Source of the DNA: Streptomyces roseus
GTDB lineage: Bacteria; Actinomycetota; Actinomycetes; Streptomycetales; Streptomycetaceae
DNA: 64,000 bases
NCBI RefSeq assembly: GCF_001044425.1
Contig: NZ_LFML01000033.1
Location: forward strand, 62,001-126,000
Direction: 5' to 3'
The translations under genes and the position numbers were made by a program. The notes under the pieces are model-generated. The model was not told where the DNA came from. It saw only the letters and a list, made by a program, of their open reading frames with translations, and made no database searches. Numbering within the stretch: the first letter of the stretch is position 1; each line of letters begins with the position of its first letter. Of the stretch, positions 26,851 through 35,006 are shown piece by piece.

Positions 26851-28677
26851 TCACAGCCGCGGCTCCAGTTGGGCGAGCCGGCGCAGGGCGCGCGGCGCGA
26901 ACCGGGACATCCACAGCGCGCCCTTGGACTCCGGGGTCACCGGCACCACGGCCTCGTTGCGCACCACGGCCCGCAGGATCGCCTCGGCGACCTTCTCCGG
27001 CGGGAAGTTGCGCAGCCCGTACAGCCGCGAGGAACGCTCCTGACGGCGCTTCTCCTCCGCCGCGTCCACCCCGGCGAAGCGCGAGGTGGCGGTGATGTTG
27101 GTGTTGACGATGCCGGGGCAGATCGCCGAGACCCCGATGGACCGCGAGGCGAGCTCGGCGCGCAGGCACTCGCTCAGCATCAGCACCGCCGCCTTCGACG
27201 TGCTGTAGGCGGGGAGCGTTTTGGACGGCAGGTAGGCGGCGGCGGAGGCGGTGTTGACGATGTGCCCGCCCTGGCCGCGCTCCGCCATCTGCCTGCCGAA
27301 GATCCGGCAGCCGTGGATGACACCCCACAGGTTGACGTCGAGGACCTTCTTCCAATCCTGCGAACTGGTCTCCAGGAAGGGTCCCGACAGGCCGATCCCG
27401 GCGTTGTTGACCAGCACGTCCACGATGCCGTACTCGGCGGCGGTCTTCGCCGCGAGCTCCTCCATCGCCTGCTCGTCGCTGACGTCGACGCACTCGCCCC
27501 ACGCCTCGGGAGCCCCGACGAGCCGTGCCATGTCGGCCGTGCGGGCCGCGCCCTCGGCGTCCCGGTCCACGCACACCACCCGGGCCCCGGCCTCGGCGAA
27601 CGCGAAGGCGGTGGCCCGGCCGATGCCGCTGGCGGCGCCGGTGACCAGTACGAGCTGGCCGCCGAAGCGGTCGGCGTACTTGCCCGGAGCCTTCTGCTCC
27701 GGCGCCCGGGCGGCGGGCTCCTCCCGGGCCGTGACGAACTCGGTGATCCACGCGGCCAGCTGGTCGGGCCGGGTCCGGGGCACCCAGTGCTTGGCGGGCA
27801 GGGTGCGCCGCAGCAGGTCGGGGGCCCACAGCTCCAGGTCGTCGTAGAGCCGTTCGGAGAGGAAGGCGTCCCCGGTCGGGGTGATCAGCTGGACGGGTAC
27901 GTGGGCGTACGCGTCGGTACGGGGCCGGCGCATCCGGGGCCGTACGTTGTCGCGGTAGAGCCAGGCCCCGTGCGCCGCGTCCGAGGGCAGCGAGGCCGTC
28001 GGGTAGGAACCGGAGGGGACCTTCTCCACACGCTCCAGCATCCGCGGCCACCGCTTGCCGAGCGGCCCGCGCCAGGCGAGCTCCGGCAGCACGGGGGTGT
28101 GCAGCATGTACACGTACCAGGACTTGGCGCCTTGGCCGAGGAGCTGCGCGGCCCGGCGCGGGGTGGGCCGGGACATCCGCTTCTTGATCCAGTGACCGAA
28201 GTGGTCCAGGGAGGGCCCCGAGATCGAGGTGAAGGAGGCGATGCGGCCCTCGGTCCGGGCGACGGTCGCGAACTCCCAGCCCTGTACGGAGCCCCAGTCG
28301 TGGCCGACCAGGTGCACCGGGCGGTCGGGACTGACCGCGTCCGCCACCGCCAGGAAGTCGTCCGTCAGCTTCTCCAGGGTGAACCCGCCGCGCAGGGGCA
28401 CCGGAGCCGTGGAGCGCCCGTGGCCGCGTACGTCGTAGAGCACCACGTGGAAGCGGGCCGCCAGCCGCTGCGCGACCTCCGACCAGACCTCCTTGCTGTC
28501 CGGATAGCCGTGCACGAGCACCACGGTCGGCCGCTCCGCCTCGCCGAGCTCGACGACGCACAGGTCGATGCCGCCGGTGCTCACCCGGCGCTCGCGCGCC
28601 CCCGCGAGGCCCGCTCCCGCCAGGCCCGCCCGCGTGATGCCGTCCTGTTCGCCGAACGTCCCGCTCATGCCGCTCAT
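26851..28677 (-). CDS. Alpha/beta-hydrolase fused to short-chain dehydrogenase (EphD-like)
   Basis: Bifunctional protein of 608 residues. The N-terminal hydrolase has VLVHGYPDSKEVW (oxyanion HGYP), GHGRS, and the nucleophile elbow VGHDWGSVQGW with Asp, as in epoxide hydrolases. The C-terminal SDR starts near residue 325 with VTGAASGIGRATAFAFAEAG (Rossmann GxxxGxG), NNAGIG, catalytic Ser in NTASAAAYLPS and YSTSK (YxxxK). The same fusion exists in mycobacterial EphD, a fatty-acid-type epoxide hydrolase/dehydrogenase. ATG 28677 has GAGGAG eight bases upstream and overlaps the upstream gene's stop as ATGA. Confidence 0.9.
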   Translation of the reverse strand: MSGMSGTFGEQDGITRAGLAGAGLAGARERRVSTGGIDLCVVELGEAERPTVVLVHGYPDSKEVWSEVAQRLAARFHVVLYDVRGHGRSTAPVPLRGGFTLEKLTDDFLAVADAVSPDRPVHLVGHDWGSVQGWEFATVARTEGRIASFTSISGPSLDHFGHWIKKRMSRPTPRRAAQLLGQGAKSWYVYMLHTPVLPELAWRGPLGKRWPRMLERVEKVPSGSYPTASLPSDAAHGAWLYRDNVRPRMRRPRTDAYAHVPVQLITPTGDAFLSERLYDDLELWAPDLLRRTLPAKHWVPRTRPDQLAAWITEFVTAREEPAARAPEQKAPGKYADRFGGQLVLVTGAASGIGRATAFAFAEAGARVVCVDRDAEGAARTADMARLVGAPEAWGECVDVSDEQAMEELAAKTAAEYGIVDVLVNNAGIGLSGPFLETSSQDWKKVLDVNLWGVIHGCRIFGRQMAERGQGGHIVNTASAAAYLPSKTLPAYSTSKAAVLMLSECLRAELASRSIGVSAICPGIVNTNITATSRFAGVDAAEEKRRQERSSRLYGLRNFPPEKVAEAILRAVVRNEAVVPVTPESKGALWMSRFAPRALRRLAQLEPRL

Positions 28678-29531
28678 GCTGCCTTCTCCTCGGCCCAGCG
28701 CCGCACGTGCGGCAGATCGTCGTCCAGCCAGAACGCGCTTTCCCCGGGGTCCCGCGAGTCGGTGACCACCAGGATCTCCTCGAACTTCGCACCGGTGCCC
28801 CGGAACCCCAGGTGCGGCTCCACCGCCCACAGCCCGGGCTGCGGCGGGTGGTCGGAGAAGCGGTACGGGCTCCACAGCGGGGACCAGCCCTCGCGGTGTC
28901 CGTGCAGGGCGTCGGAGGCCAGCCCCTTGAGGGACTGCGTCCCGAACCCGAAGGCGGTCGGGGACCAGCGCCGCTCCCTGACCCGGTCCACCTTGTGGGC
29001 GATCACGCCGAAGGGGTAGGCGCGGTGCCGGTTGGCGTAGCCCTGGCGGGTCATCAGCCGCTCGACGTTCTCGTAGATCTCGCGCAGCGGGCGGCGCTCG
29101 CGCACCTGGTCCAGGATCAGCTCGCGGTGCACCCGGAGATCGGACATGAGCCGGTCCTGCACCGGGTTCAGCCCGAGGCTGCCCGAGTACCCGATGTCGG
29201 CCGCGTACCCCTTGTGGACGGGTGCCATGTCGAGGATGAACGGCATGCCCGGCTCCAGCTTCCGGTTCGTCGGGAAGAACTGGAGGGGGATCTTGAAATC
29301 CGCGAAGGCGGTGCGGTCCCCGAACCACGCGAACGGCAGGTGGAACCAGTCCCGCACCCCGCGCTCGCGCAGCCACTCGCGCTGCATCCGCGCCGCCTCG
29401 CGCTCGGTCACCCCCGGCCGCAGCTGCGCCGCGACGGCCTCCGCGCACTCGTACGAGAGGCGCTGCACTTCCCTGAACCCGCGCAGGTCCGAGGAGAGTT
29501 GCGCGGTGCCTTGCCTGGTGTCCGCAGTCAT
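28674..29531 (-). CDS. M24-family metallopeptidase-like protein
   Basis: Pita-bread fold protein of 285 residues related to methionine aminopeptidase and creatinase. Metal-binding positions can be read as Asp in FILDMAPVHKGYAADIGYSG, His in HRAYPFGVIAHK, Glu in WAVEPHLGFRGTGAKFEEI and a final Glu in that segment. The first Asp-x10-Asp spacing is near canonical. ATG 29531 gives MTADTRQGT. Its TGA overlaps the ATG of the EphD-like gene, so the two act together; a role in processing a lipid- or amino-acid-derived substrate is only a guess. Confidence 0.82.
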   Translation of the reverse strand: MTADTRQGTAQLSSDLRGFREVQRLSYECAEAVAAQLRPGVTEREAARMQREWLRERGVRDWFHLPFAWFGDRTAFADFKIPLQFFPTNRKLEPGMPFILDMAPVHKGYAADIGYSGSLGLNPVQDRLMSDLRVHRELILDQVRERRPLREIYENVERLMTRQGYANRHRAYPFGVIAHKVDRVRERRWSPTAFGFGTQSLKGLASDALHGHREGWSPLWSPYRFSDHPPQPGLWAVEPHLGFRGTGAKFEEILVVTDSRDPGESAFWLDDDLPHVRRWAEEKAA

Positions 29532-29633
29532 GACAGCCGTCCGTCCGTAGAGCCGTACGCGCTACGCGCCCGTAACTTGACACTGATGAATGTGACAATG
29601 ACCGGAGATCACGTCAAGGGTCGTGCACGGACC

Positions 29634-29642
29634 TGTGGACAA
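29634..29642 (-). promoter_or_regulatory. Single perfect DnaA box
   Basis: TGTGGACAA (TTGTCCACA on the minus strand) in the divergent region before the ABC operon; a degenerate TTGTCCGAT overlaps it on the plus strand side (29644 on). Confidence 0.5.
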
Positions 29643-29794
29643 CTTGTCCGATCCACCGCGTACGGTCCGCTTCGTCGGGGCTCTCCCACCGGTCCGCATC
29701 AGCCTTTCGTCAGGGTGTGTAGTCCTGAAGACGGAGACCGGATGAAGCTCCTGGTCTGACGATCGGCGCGATCCGCGGCACTAACGTCGAAGCC

Positions 29795-30778
29795 GTGACT
29801 GTCATCGCGACCGAAAGCCTGAGCAAGCGGTACCCCCGAGTGACCGCAATCGACCGGCTCTCCCTGGACATCGGGCCGGGAGTGACCGGCCTCGTGGGTG
29901 CCAACGGAGCCGGCAAGTCCACGCTGATCAAGATCCTGCTTGGACTGTCCCCCGCCACCGAGGGCCGCGCCGCCGTGCTCGGACTCGATGTCGCCACCCA
30001 TGGCAGCGCCATCCGCGAACGCGTCGGATACATGCCGGAGCACGACTGCCTGCCGCCCGACGTCTCGGCCACCGAGTTCGTCGTGCACATGGCGCGCATG
30101 TCCGGACTCCCGCCGACCGCCGCGCGCGAGCGGACCGCCGACACCCTGCGCCACGTGGGCTTGTACGAGGAGCGCTACCGCCCCATCGGCGGCTACTCCA
30201 CGGGCATGAAGCAGCGCGTCAAGCTGGCCCAGGCGCTCGTCCACGACCCCCAGCTGGTCCTGCTCGACGAGCCCACGAACGGCCTCGACCCCGTCGGCCG
30301 CGACGAGATGCTCGGCCTCATCCGCCGGGTCTACACCGACTTCGGCATCTCCGTCCTGGTCACCTCCCACCTCCTCGGCGAGCTGGAGCGGACCTGCGAC
30401 CACGTCGTGGTCGTCGACGGCGGCAAGCTGCTGCGCTCCAGCTCCACCAGCGACTTCACGCAGATCACCACGACCCTCGCGGTCGAGGTCACCGACACCG
30501 ACGACCACCCGGACGGCACCGCCGCCCTGCGCAAGGCGCTCGCCGAGGCGGGCCTGACCCTGCGCGCGGGCGAGGAGCAGGGCCTGCCCGGAGCCGGGCA
30601 CATCCTCCTGCTGGAAGCCACCGGCGAGGACACCTACGACATCGTGCGCGACACCGTCGCCGACCTCGGCCTCGGCCTGGTCCGCATGGAGCAGCGCCGC
30701 CACCACATCGCGGAGGTCTTCCGCGACAGCGACCAGCAGCAGCTCGTCCGGAAGGGAGCCGGTTCCGATGGCGCCTGA
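29795..30778 (+). CDS. ABC transporter ATP-binding protein, first pair
   Basis: ATPase of 327 residues of the ABC-2 exporter type. Walker A GANGAGKSTLIKILLG, Q-loop region VGYMPEHDCLP, signature YSTGMKQRVKLAQAL, Walker B LVLLDEPTNGLDP and H-loop VTSHLLGELE are all intact. The last 90 residues form a C-terminal accessory domain. GTG 29795 lacks a Shine-Dalgarno; TAACGT at 29782-29787 is a fair -10, so the mRNA may be leaderless. It overlaps the next gene by 11 bp. Confidence 0.9.
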   Translation: MTVIATESLSKRYPRVTAIDRLSLDIGPGVTGLVGANGAGKSTLIKILLGLSPATEGRAAVLGLDVATHGSAIRERVGYMPEHDCLPPDVSATEFVVHMARMSGLPPTAARERTADTLRHVGLYEERYRPIGGYSTGMKQRVKLAQALVHDPQLVLLDEPTNGLDPVGRDEMLGLIRRVYTDFGISVLVTSHLLGELERTCDHVVVVDGGKLLRSSSTSDFTQITTTLAVEVTDTDDHPDGTAALRKALAEAGLTLRAGEEQGLPGAGHILLLEATGEDTYDIVRDTVADLGLGLVRMEQRRHHIAEVFRDSDQQQLVRKGAGSDGA

Positions 30779-31655
30779 CACCTCGACCCAGATCCACAAC
30801 ATCGGCTACCGCTCCTACGACGGAGCCCGGCTCGGGCGCGCCTACGCCCGCAAGTCGCTCTTCTCGCAGTCCCTGCGCGGGGCGTACGGACTGGGCCGCT
30901 CGGCCAAGTCCAAGGTCCTGCCGATGCTCCTCTTCGCGGTGATGTGCGTCCCGGCGCTGATCATCGTCGCGGTGGCCATCGCGGTACCCGGCTCCACCAG
31001 CCTGCCGATCAAGTACACGACGTACGCCCTGACCACGCAGGTGATCATCGGCCTCTACCTCGCCTCGCAGGCGCCCCAGTCGGTCTCCCGGGACCTGCGC
31101 TTCAAGACGGTGCCGCTCTACTTCTCGCGGCCCATCGAGCGCATCGACTACGTCCTCGCCAAGTTCGCGGCGATGGCCTCGGCGCTCTTCATCCTCACCG
31201 CCACTCCGTTGCTGATCATGTGGATCGGCTCGTTGCTGGCCAAATTCGACTTCGCGGACCAGACCAAGGGGTTCGCCCAGGGACTGGTCTCCGTGCTGCT
31301 GCTCTCGGTGCTGTTCGCCGGCCTCGGCCTGATCATGGCCGCGCTCACCCCGCGCCGCGGCTTCGGCGTCGCCGCCATCATCGCCCTGCTCGTGATCCCC
31401 TACGGTGCGGTGACCGCCGTCCAGGGCATCGCGTACAGCACCGGTGCGGCCGGTGCCATCGAGTGGATGGGCCTGTTCTCCCCGATCACCCTGATCGACG
31501 GCGTGCAGACGGCCTTCCTCGGTGCCACCTCCGCCTTCCCCGGCGGAGACGGCCCCTCGGCCGGTGTCGGATTCGTCTACCTGCTCGTCGTCCTCGCCCT
31601 CATCGCCGGCTCCTACGCCGCCCTGATGGCCCGCTACCGGAAGGCCGGGCTGTGA
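30768..31655 (+). CDS. ABC-2 type permease, first pair
   Basis: Membrane subunit of 295 residues with six TM helices (VLPMLLFAVMCVPALIIVAV, ALFILTATPLLIMWIGSLL, LLSVLFAGLGLIMAAL, FVYLLVVLALIAGSYAAL). The N-terminal soluble part has IHNIGYRSYDGARLGR. ATG 30768 has AAGGGAG upstream. It pairs with the preceding ATPase and ends in a GTGA overlap with the next one. Confidence 0.87.
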   Translation: MAPDTSTQIHNIGYRSYDGARLGRAYARKSLFSQSLRGAYGLGRSAKSKVLPMLLFAVMCVPALIIVAVAIAVPGSTSLPIKYTTYALTTQVIIGLYLASQAPQSVSRDLRFKTVPLYFSRPIERIDYVLAKFAAMASALFILTATPLLIMWIGSLLAKFDFADQTKGFAQGLVSVLLLSVLFAGLGLIMAALTPRRGFGVAAIIALLVIPYGAVTAVQGIAYSTGAAGAIEWMGLFSPITLIDGVQTAFLGATSAFPGGDGPSAGVGFVYLLVVLALIAGSYAALMARYRKAGL

Positions 31656-32563
31656 CCACCATCGACATCGACCACACCTCCCGCTGGTTCGGGAACGTCG
31701 TCGCCGTCAACGACGTGACCATGCACATCGGCCCCGGGGTCACCGGACTCCTGGGCCCCAACGGCGCCGGGAAGTCCACCCTCATCAACATGATGGGCGG
31801 CTTCCTCGCCCCCTCCACGGGCACCGTCACCCTCGACGGCGCGCCGATCTGGCAGAACGAGCAGGTCTACAAGCAGATCGGCGTCGTGCCCGAGCGCGAG
31901 GCCATGTACGACTTCCTCACCGGCCGGGAGTTCGTCGTCGCCAACGCCGAGCTCCACGGCCTCGATGACGCGGCCGCCCAGCGGGCGCTCGCCACCGTCG
32001 AGATGGAGTACGCCCAGGACCGCAAGATCTCCACCTACTCCAAGGGCATGCGGCAGCGCGTGAAGATGGCCTCGGCCCTCGTCCACGACCCGTCCGTGCT
32101 GCTGCTGGACGAGCCCTTCAACGGCATGGACCCGCGCCAGCGCATGCAGCTGATGGACCTGCTGCGGCGCATGGGCGACGACGGCCGCACCGTGCTCTTC
32201 TCCTCGCACATCCTGGAGGAGGTCGAGCAGCTCGCCTCCCACATCGAGGTGGTCGTCGCCGGCCGGCACGCCGCGTCCGGCGACTTCCGCAAGATCCGCC
32301 GCCTGATGACGGACCGCCCGCACCGGTACGTGGTCCGCTCCTCCGACGACCGGGCCCTCGCCGCGGCCCTGATCGCCGACCCCTCCACCGCCGGCATCGA
32401 GGTCGACCTCAAGGAAGGCGTCCTGCGCATCCAGGCCGTCGACTTCGGCCGCTTCACCGAGCTCCTGCCCCAGGTGGCCCGGGAAAACGGCATCCGGCTG
32501 CTGACGGTCTCGCCTTCCGACGAGTCCCTCGAGTCGGTCTTCTCCTACCTCGTCGCGGCCTGA
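31652..32563 (+). CDS. ABC transporter ATP-binding protein, second pair
   Basis: ATPase of 303 residues starting at GTG 31652, whose GTGA overlaps the previous stop. Walker A GPNGAGKSTLINMMGG, Q-loop QIGVVPEREAMYD, signature YSKGMRQRVKMASAL, Walker B VLLLDEPFNGMDP and H-loop FSSHILEEVE are intact. It is a clear relative of the ATPase at 29795, so the operon arose by duplication of an ATPase-permease pair. Confidence 0.9.
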   Translation: MTTIDIDHTSRWFGNVVAVNDVTMHIGPGVTGLLGPNGAGKSTLINMMGGFLAPSTGTVTLDGAPIWQNEQVYKQIGVVPEREAMYDFLTGREFVVANAELHGLDDAAAQRALATVEMEYAQDRKISTYSKGMRQRVKMASALVHDPSVLLLDEPFNGMDPRQRMQLMDLLRRMGDDGRTVLFSSHILEEVEQLASHIEVVVAGRHAASGDFRKIRRLMTDRPHRYVVRSSDDRALAAALIADPSTAGIEVDLKEGVLRIQAVDFGRFTELLPQVARENGIRLLTVSPSDESLESVFSYLVAA

Positions 32564-32577
32564 AGGAGCTGGCACCC

Positions 32578-33297
32578 ATGTACAACCCCACCGTCGCCCG
32601 GCTCACCTACCGCGCGCTGCTCGGCCGCCGCCGCGCTCTGATCCTCTGCGGGCTGCCCGTCCTGCTGATCGTCCTGTCGGTCGCCGTCCGCGCTTTCACC
32701 GGCCTGGACGACAAGGTCGCCGCCGATCTGCTCGGCGGCTTCGCCCTCGCCACCATGGTTCCGCTGATCGGCGTCATCGCCGGCACGGGCGCCATCGGCC
32801 CCGAGATCGACGACGGCTCGATCGTCTACCTGCTCTCCAAGCCGGTGAAGCGCCCGACGATCATCATGACCAAGCTGATCGTCGCGATCGGCGTCACGAT
32901 GGCCTTCTCGGCGATCCCGACCCTGATCGCCGGGTTCATCCTCAACGGCAACGGCCAGCAGATCGCCGTCGCCTACACCGTCGCGGCCCTCGTCGCCTCG
33001 ATCGCCTACAGCGCCCTGTTCCTGCTGCTGGGCACCGTCAGCCGGCACGCGGTCGTCTTCGGCCTCGTCTACGCCCTGATCTGGGAGTCGCTCTTCGGCA
33101 GCCTGGTCTCCGGCGCCAAGACCCTCAGCGTCCAGCAGTGGGCCCTGTCCATCGCCGAGAAGATCGCCGGGGAGGGCTACGTCGACGCCACCGTCGCCCT
33201 GCCCACCGCGGTCGTCCTGCTCAGCGTGGTGACCGTCGGAGCCACCGTCTACGCCGGCCAGAAGCTGCGCCGCCTCACCCTGGCGGGCGAGGAGTAG
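32578..33297 (+). CDS. ABC-2 type permease, second pair
   Basis: Membrane subunit of 239 residues with six TM helices (LILCGLPVLLIVLSVAV, GFALATMVPLIGVIAGTGAI, SIAYSALFLLLGTV, AVVLLSVVTVGATVYAG). AAGGAG nine bases before ATG 32578 sets the start. It is last in the four-gene operon; a 15-bp hairpin follows. The exported substrate is unknown. Confidence 0.87.
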   Translation: MYNPTVARLTYRALLGRRRALILCGLPVLLIVLSVAVRAFTGLDDKVAADLLGGFALATMVPLIGVIAGTGAIGPEIDDGSIVYLLSKPVKRPTIIMTKLIVAIGVTMAFSAIPTLIAGFILNGNGQQIAVAYTVAALVASIAYSALFLLLGTVSRHAVVFGLVYALIWESLFGSLVSGAKTLSVQQWALSIAEKIAGEGYVDATVALPTAVVLLSVVTVGATVYAGQKLRRLTLAGEE

Positions 33298-33321
33298 GAC
33301 CCGCCGTACCGGTTCCACGCC

Positions 33322-33359
33322 CGGTGCCCCGCCCGGCCCACCGACCGGGCGGGGCACCG
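33322..33359 (+). terminator. Terminator of the ABC operon
   Basis: Perfect 15-bp stem CGGTGCCCCGCCCGG / CCGGGCGGGGCACCG with an 8-nt loop, 25 bp after the last stop. Confidence 0.88.
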
Positions 33360-33381
33360 CCGTACGGGGCAAAATCAGGGC

Positions 33382-34050
33382 ATGGTCGAGCACCCCGAGC
33401 CCGAGTCGTCCAGGCCCGTACGGTCCTGGATACGCTCCTCGCCGGGTACCCACATATGGCTGCTGCTCCTCGCCGTCACGAGCATCATCGTGGCGATCGC
33501 GCCCGACCACCTCGACCACGTCCTGCTCCACCGCCACAGCAGCAATATCCACGAGCTCACCCGGCACCCCGTGCGGGCCCTGCTCTCCAGTGCCTTCTGG
33601 ATCGAGGACCCGGCCTCGCTCGCCTTGTACGCCGTCCTCTTCGAGCTCTTCCACGCGCCCGTGGAACGCTGGCTCGGCACCCTGCGCTGGCTCGCCATCG
33701 TCGCGACCGCCCACATCACGGCCACCCTGATCAGCCAGAAGGTGGTCCTGATGGCCATTCAGGACCACCGGGCCCCGCAGAGCATGGTGCACGTCGTCGA
33801 TGTCGGCGTCAGCTACGGTCTCGCGGCCTCGATCGGGGTCCTCACGTACCGGCTTCCGAACCCCCTGCGCTGGCTCTACCTCGCCGGCGTCGTCGCCTTC
33901 TTCGGGCTGCCCCTCCTCACGGGAGGAACCTTCACCGACCTCGGCCACGCCATCTCGCTCGCGGTCGGCCTGCTTGCCTGGCCGCTCACCCGCCATCCGC
34001 ACCCCCGGCATGTTTCACGTGAAACAGAGCACCACGCCGGTCACGGCTGA
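33382..34050 (+). CDS. Rhomboid-like membrane protein
   Basis: Protein of 222 residues with about five or six TM helices (HIWLLLLAVTSIIVAIAP, SLALYAVLFELFH, LRWLAIVATAHITATLIS, LYLAGVVAFFGLPLLTGG). A Ser in VSYGLAASIG and a His in DLGHAISLAVG match the positions of a rhomboid Ser-His dyad, in helices 4 and 6. The Ser motif is GVSY rather than the classical GxSG/GxSx with strong flanks, so activity is uncertain. CAAAAT six bases before the ATG suggests a leaderless mRNA. A parS site is embedded near the 3' end (RHVSRETEHH). Confidence 0.7.
   Translation: MVEHPEPESSRPVRSWIRSSPGTHIWLLLLAVTSIIVAIAPDHLDHVLLHRHSSNIHELTRHPVRALLSSAFWIEDPASLALYAVLFELFHAPVERWLGTLRWLAIVATAHITATLISQKVVLMAIQDHRAPQSMVHVVDVGVSYGLAASIGVLTYRLPNPLRWLYLAGVVAFFGLPLLTGGTFTDLGHAISLAVGLLAWPLTRHPHPRHVSRETEHHAGHG
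34012..34025. promoter_or_regulatory. parS site 4
   Basis: Perfect GTTTCACGTGAAAC inside the last codons of the rhomboid-like gene. Confidence 0.92.
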
Positions 34051-34116
34051 GCCGCGGAAATTGACTGGTACGGGACCTGGGCGCCGGGCAGAGTGAGTCG
34101 CGCGGGGAGCAACAAA

Positions 34117-34172
34117 AAGGTCCGGAGCAGCCACTTCGAGCGCGCCTCGCGGCGCGGGCTGTTCCGGACCTT
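34117..34172. terminator. Bidirectional terminator between rhomboid-like and HAD genes
   Basis: 16-bp arms AAGGTCCGGAGCAGCC and GGCTGTTCCGGACCTT (one G-U), with a GC-rich inner hairpin. A run of five A on the left gives a U-tract for the minus-strand transcript. Confidence 0.85.
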
Positions 34173-34193
34173 CCCCGTCTTCAGGGCGGACCC

Positions 34194-35006
34194 TCAGGCG
34201 GCGCCCAGCAGGCGTTCCAGCACCACCGCGATGCCGTCCTCCTCGTTGGAGGTCGTCACCTCGTCGGCCACCGCTTTCAGCTCGGCGTGGGCATTGGCCA
34301 TCGCGACCCCGTGGGCGGCCCAGCCGAACATCGGGAGGTCGTTGGGCATGTCACCGAAGGCGATCGTGTCCGCCGCCTTCACGCCCAGCCGGCGGGCAGC
34401 CAGCGACAGGCCGGTGGCCTTGGTCAGCCCCAGCGGCAGGATCTCCACTATCCCCGGACCGGCCATGACGATGTCGACCAGGGAGCCCACGGTCTGCCGG
34501 GCCACCTTGACCAGCGCGTCGTCGCCGAGCTCCGGGTGCTGGATGTAGAGCTTGTTCAGCGGAGCCGCCCACACCGCCGCCGTGTCCTCCAGGTAGAGAG
34601 CCGGGAGGCCCCCCTGCACCTGGTAGCCGGGCCCAAAGAGGACGTCTCCGTCCACCCCGTCCCGGCTGGCGGCGAGCGCCAGCGGACCGATCTCGGCCTC
34701 CAGCTTCGACAGCGCCAGACCCGCCAGCTGCCGGTCCAGCGTCACCGAGGTCAGCAGCCGGTGCGCGCCCGCGTCGTAGACCTGCGCGCCCTGACCGCAC
34801 ACCGCGATCCCCTTGTAGCCGAGATCGTCGAGCACGCTCCGGGTCCAGGGCACGGCCCGGCCGGTGACGATGATGTGCGCCGCGCCCGCCGCGGTGACCG
34901 CGGCGAGCGCTTCACGGGTGCGTTCCGAGACGGTGTCGTCGCCACGCAGCAGCGTGCCGTCGAGATCGGTCGCGACGAGCTTGTACGGGAACGGGGCCGG
35001 GCTCAC
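34194..35006 (-). CDS. Cof-type HAD-superfamily phosphatase, second copy
   Basis: Phosphatase of 270 residues. Motif I is [15 protein letters not shown]; motif II is [11 protein letters not shown]; motif IV is [20 protein letters not shown]. It is a paralogue of the protein at 17158. GTG 35006 overlaps the serS stop (GTGA), so it is translated from the serS mRNA. Coupling to seryl-tRNA synthetase may be a conserved arrangement in this genus; the substrate is unknown. Confidence 0.88.
   Translation of the reverse strand: MSPAPFPYKLVATDLDGTLLRGDDTVSERTREALAAVTAAGAAHIIVTGRAVPWTRSVLDDLGYKGIAVCGQGAQVYDAGAHRLLTSVTLDRQLAGLALSKLEAEIGPLALAASRDGVDGDVLFGPGYQVQGGLPALYLEDTAAVWAAPLNKLYIQHPELGDDALVKVARQTVGSLVDIVMAGPGIVEILPLGLTKATGLSLAARRLGVKAADTIAFGDMPNDLPMFGWAAHGVAMANAHAELKAVADEVTTSNEEDGIAVVLERLLGAA

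Noticed and set aside
28022..28030. TTCTCCACA in the EphD-like gene as another DnaA box
   Set aside because: A single degenerate match inside ordinary coding sequence, expected by chance.
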